A program made the position numbers and the translations under genes. A stretch of 55,225 nt of DNA, taken from the IMG/VR virus record IMGVR_UViG_3300028553_000034, positions 1-55,225 of that record; one strand, given 5' to 3'. This document shows positions 52,908 to 55,225 of the stretch, one piece after another (position 1 is the stretch's first letter; each line of letters starts with the position of its first letter). The notes under the pieces were generated by a model, which made no database searches, was not told the origin of the DNA, and saw nothing but the letters and a program-made list of their open reading frames with translations. This DNA comes from a virus.

Positions 52908-54092
52908 ATGGCAAAAGAATTTTCAATTGGTGAGCTTCAAAAGGAGCTACGAAAAATAAATCCATTTGGGGACGTTATCAGTAAGTCTGATTTCTCTAAA
53001 ATTACTGAATGGATTCCGTCAGGTAATTATCACTTAAATGCAGTCTTCAGTGGAGATTTATTTGGTGGTATTCCAAACAATAGAACAATCTGTTTAGCGG
53101 GTGATTCAGGAACAGGAAAAACATTCCTTCTTCTTAACATGGTTGCACAGGCTCAGAAAATGGGTTATTATGTAATTTATTACGATACTGAAGGTGCTGT
53201 AGATGTTGATAACATTCAAGCATTCGGTGTGGATCCTGAAAGATTCGATCATCAACCAGTTTCTGATTTAGCAAAATTCAGAACCTCAATTACTACATTG
53301 ACTAAAAAGTTAATGGAAGCTAAAGAGAAAGGATTTACGACTCCTAAGATCTTTATTGCACTTGATTCTTTAGGAATGCTTGCAACTACAAAAGAAATAG
53401 ATGATGCAATCAGCGGTAATACAGCAGCCGATATGACTCGTGCAAAATCCATTAGATCTTTATTCCGTATCATTACTTCAGATTTAACAGGATTACAAAT
53501 TCCTTTTGTCTTTACTAATCACACATATGCTTCAACAGGTATGTTCCCTACAATTAACCTTTCAGGTGGTGGAGGATTAGTTTATTCGGCTTCGGTTATT
53601 CTTGCTCTTTCGAAAGCACAAATTAAAGATGGTGCTATACAAACAGGAATTATCGTTTCTGTTAAGACTTTAAAGAATCGTTTTGGTAAACCAATTCCTA
53701 TTAAATTCCATATTCGTTGGGATCGAGGAATGAATCCTTATATTGGAATGGAAGAATATATGTCATGGGATAATTGCGGTATTCAAAAAGGAAACATCCA
53801 TCCACAAAAAGATTATGATAAATGGACTGAGGCTGAAAAGGAAAAATCAAGACCATTTCAAATCGACGGAGATACAGTTTACTTTATGCCAAGAGATACT
53901 GCAAGAAATTATATCGTTAAACACTTAGGAAGAGGAGTTTCTGCACAAGAGCTATTTACCGATATGGTTTGGACTCAAGAAGTACTCGAATTAATCAATG
54001 AAAAATGCATCAAAGCTAAATTCTCTTATGGAATCGATTCTGATGAAACCCCTGAAATCGAAAATTTCCTTTCTGATTTAGACGAAGATTAA
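52908..54092 (+). CDS. uvsX: UvsX recombinase (RecA-like)
   Basis: A 394-aa protein, T4 UvsX is 391. Walker A AGDSGTGKTFLLLN (Lys71), YYDTEGAVDVDNIQAFGVDP, Walker B KIFIALDSLGMLAT, the L1/L2 region (TNHTYASTGMFP, LSGGGGLVYSASVILAL) and an acidic tail (ENFLSDLDED) are visible. It catalyses strand exchange in recombination-dependent replication with gp32 and UvsY. It starts 57 bases after the polymerase C-terminal gene. Confidence 0.93.
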   Translation: MAKEFSIGELQKELRKINPFGDVISKSDFSKITEWIPSGNYHLNAVFSGDLFGGIPNNRTICLAGDSGTGKTFLLLNMVAQAQKMGYYVIYYDTEGAVDVDNIQAFGVDPERFDHQPVSDLAKFRTSITTLTKKLMEAKEKGFTTPKIFIALDSLGMLATTKEIDDAISGNTAADMTRAKSIRSLFRIITSDLTGLQIPFVFTNHTYASTGMFPTINLSGGGGLVYSASVILALSKAQIKDGAIQTGIIVSVKTLKNRFGKPIPIKFHIRWDRGMNPYIGMEEYMSWDNCGIQKGNIHPQKDYDKWTEAEKEKSRPFQIDGDTVYFMPRDTARNYIVKHLGRGVSAQELFTDMVWTQEVLELINEKCIKAKFSYGIDSDETPEIENFLSDLDED

Positions 54093-54095
54093 GCC

Positions 54096-54407
54096 ATGTT
54101 TGATAAAGAAAAAATCAAAATAAAATACATCATCGGAACCTATAAGGATGAATTAAATTATCCGACAATAGAAGATTTCGAATATCTAATAAAAAATTGG
54201 TATTGGAATGAAGGTGGTCACCATTTTATTCATTCATATCGAGCTATAACAGAAACAGGTAATCTTGTTTTTACTGATGTAGTTCTAAAAGAAAAACTTG
54301 ATGGAGATGAGGAGTCAGCAATTAGACTCCTCAAATCTCTTGAGGAATCCGGAAGAATCAAACTAAACAAAGCTACTAAGTTTACCAACTACTATGAGCT
54401 TATGTAA
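54096..54407 (+). CDS. Hypothetical protein between uvsX and gp41
   Basis: A 103-aa protein. It has strand-helix elements (KIKYIIGTYKDELNYPTIED), a Trp/His-rich loop (NWYWNEGGHHFIHSYRAITE) and a C-terminal helix (ESAIRLLKSLEESGRIKLNK). It starts three bases after uvsX, so it is likely co-translated. T4 has small genes between uvsX and 41, but I see no named match. Confidence 0.5.
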   Translation: MFDKEKIKIKYIIGTYKDELNYPTIEDFEYLIKNWYWNEGGHHFIHSYRAITETGNLVFTDVVLKEKLDGDEESAIRLLKSLEESGRIKLNKATKFTNYYELM

Positions 54408-54451
54408 ACCTTAACTCAGGAATTCATATAATTTTTATAAACAATTTAATT

Positions 54452-55225
54452 ATGATCGGATCTTCAGACTTCGAAAAAATCTTCTATCTATACGTTAGAA
54501 ACAATCCAAATTACCTCAGATCTGTTTCTCAAGATTTCTTCGAAAGCGATGAAATAGGAACTTTATTTACTATCGATAAAACATTCAATGATCGATTTAG
54601 TACTGTTCCTACAAAGGAACAATTAAAAGCAATAGCTAAACAAGAAAAATTCTCGAGTCAACTTTCAGAAAAAATTATCGATATCATATTCGATGAACCT
54701 ATTGATTCATATGATGAAAAATGGGTAAAGGAAACTTCTGAATCTTGGATCCTTTGGAAAAATCTAGATAAATCTCTTATCGATACATTAGAATTCGTTA
54801 AGACTGTTAAGGTAACGCCTAATAACGTAATGGAAATCGTTAATAAGGTTAAAAATCTAATTAACGAAAGAAATAATCTTACATTCAATGAATCTTTAGG
54901 TCGTGATTTCTTCGACGTGGAATCACATATACCAGAAGCAAATTCTAAAATCACAACAGGTCATAATTGGATTGATCATTTTACAGGTGGTTATAGAACA
55001 AAATCTCTTATTGTTTATGCAGGTGAACAAAACATCGGTAAATCAATTTGGTTAGCAAATGATGCTGTAAATTACGTAAAAGCAGGATATGATGTCGCTG
55101 TCATTACTGCAGAAATGGCAGAAATAGATTTCACTTATCGTATAGGATCTAATCTTCTTAATATACCAATCTCAGATTATGAAAAATATGCTAAAAATCC
55201 AGATCAAATTAAATCTAAATTAGCT
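54452..55225 (+). CDS. 41: Replicative helicase gp41-like (3'-partial)
   Basis: The first 258 residues of a DnaB-family helicase, open at the right edge. A helical N-terminal domain (FEKIFYLYVRNNPNYLRSVS) precedes the RecA-like motor: TTGHNWIDHFTGGYRTKSLI, Walker A YAGEQNIGKSIWLANDAV (Lys197) and VAVITAEMAEIDFTYRIGSN. It should unwind the fork and work with the gp61-like primase at 38864. The position after uvsX matches T4 (uvsX-40-41). Confidence 0.9.
   Translation, partial: MIGSSDFEKIFYLYVRNNPNYLRSVSQDFFESDEIGTLFTIDKTFNDRFSTVPTKEQLKAIAKQEKFSSQLSEKIIDIIFDEPIDSYDEKWVKETSESWILWKNLDKSLIDTLEFVKTVKVTPNNVMEIVNKVKNLINERNNLTFNESLGRDFFDVESHIPEANSKITTGHNWIDHFTGGYRTKSLIVYAGEQNIGKSIWLANDAVNYVKAGYDVAVITAEMAEIDFTYRIGSNLLNIPISDYEKYAKNPDQIKSKLA

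Overview
The window is one contiguous, AT-rich, gene-dense piece of a large contractile-tailed phage with T4-type (gp23-capsid lineage) modules. Every well-supported gene lies on the + strand. Genes sit head to tail, often with ATGA or TAATG overlaps. I see no tRNA, rRNA, CRISPR array or insertion sequence. Few genes have a Shine-Dalgarno sequence; starts are preceded by A/T-rich strings such as AAATAAATATG. Together with the 'GIGT-P-LDV' repeats of the tail fibre, this suggests a Bacteroidota (flavobacterial-type) host. That host assignment is inference.

Region 1 (about 1-34 kb) is the virion tail module. It begins inside a structural protein carrying the end of a Hint (intein/hedgehog-type) autoprocessing domain. 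A gp53/LysM-like wedge protein, a putative hub, a gp5-type spike without lysozyme, gp25, gp6 (baseplate J) and a giant gp7-like wedge protein follow. Next come four very large or fibre-like baseplate proteins, a collagen-containing tail fibre, a membrane-anchored coiled-coil protein that could be a spanin, and a tail-tube-fold protein. A four-repeat ribosomal protein S1 homologue sits among the baseplate genes at 6.3-7.5 kb.

Region 2 (about 33.9-36.7 kb, continuing at 44.4-45.3 kb) is accessory. It holds small proteins that share an N-terminal peptide of the form [FY]-x-[ED]-[FY]-[LI]-x-E. This closely resembles the T4 capsid-targeting sequence of internal proteins (IPII/IPIII begin MKTYQEFIAE), which the prohead protease gp21 removes after (L/I)-x-E. 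Seven proteins carry it, including one with a KTSC domain and one with a glycine-zipper membrane segment. I read them as a set of packaged, probably co-injected internal proteins. A RuvC-like resolvase and a free-standing HNH protein lie between them.

Region 3 (about 36.9-55.2 kb) is the replication, recombination and nucleotide module: gp32, an rmlA-type nucleotidyltransferase, gp61 primase, UvsY, UvsW, a divergent ligase-like protein, dUTPase, DNA polymerase gp43, NrdB, NrdA, a gp45-like clamp, UvsX and the start of gp41 helicase. The family-B polymerase is split at the fingers domain into a 459-aa N-terminal and a 395-aa C-terminal gene. About 3.9 kb lies between them, holding nrdB, nrdA, a terminator, a small gene and the clamp.

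The parts most worth a second look are the internal-protein family, the split polymerase, the phage S1 protein, the Hint domain and the gp32 leader.
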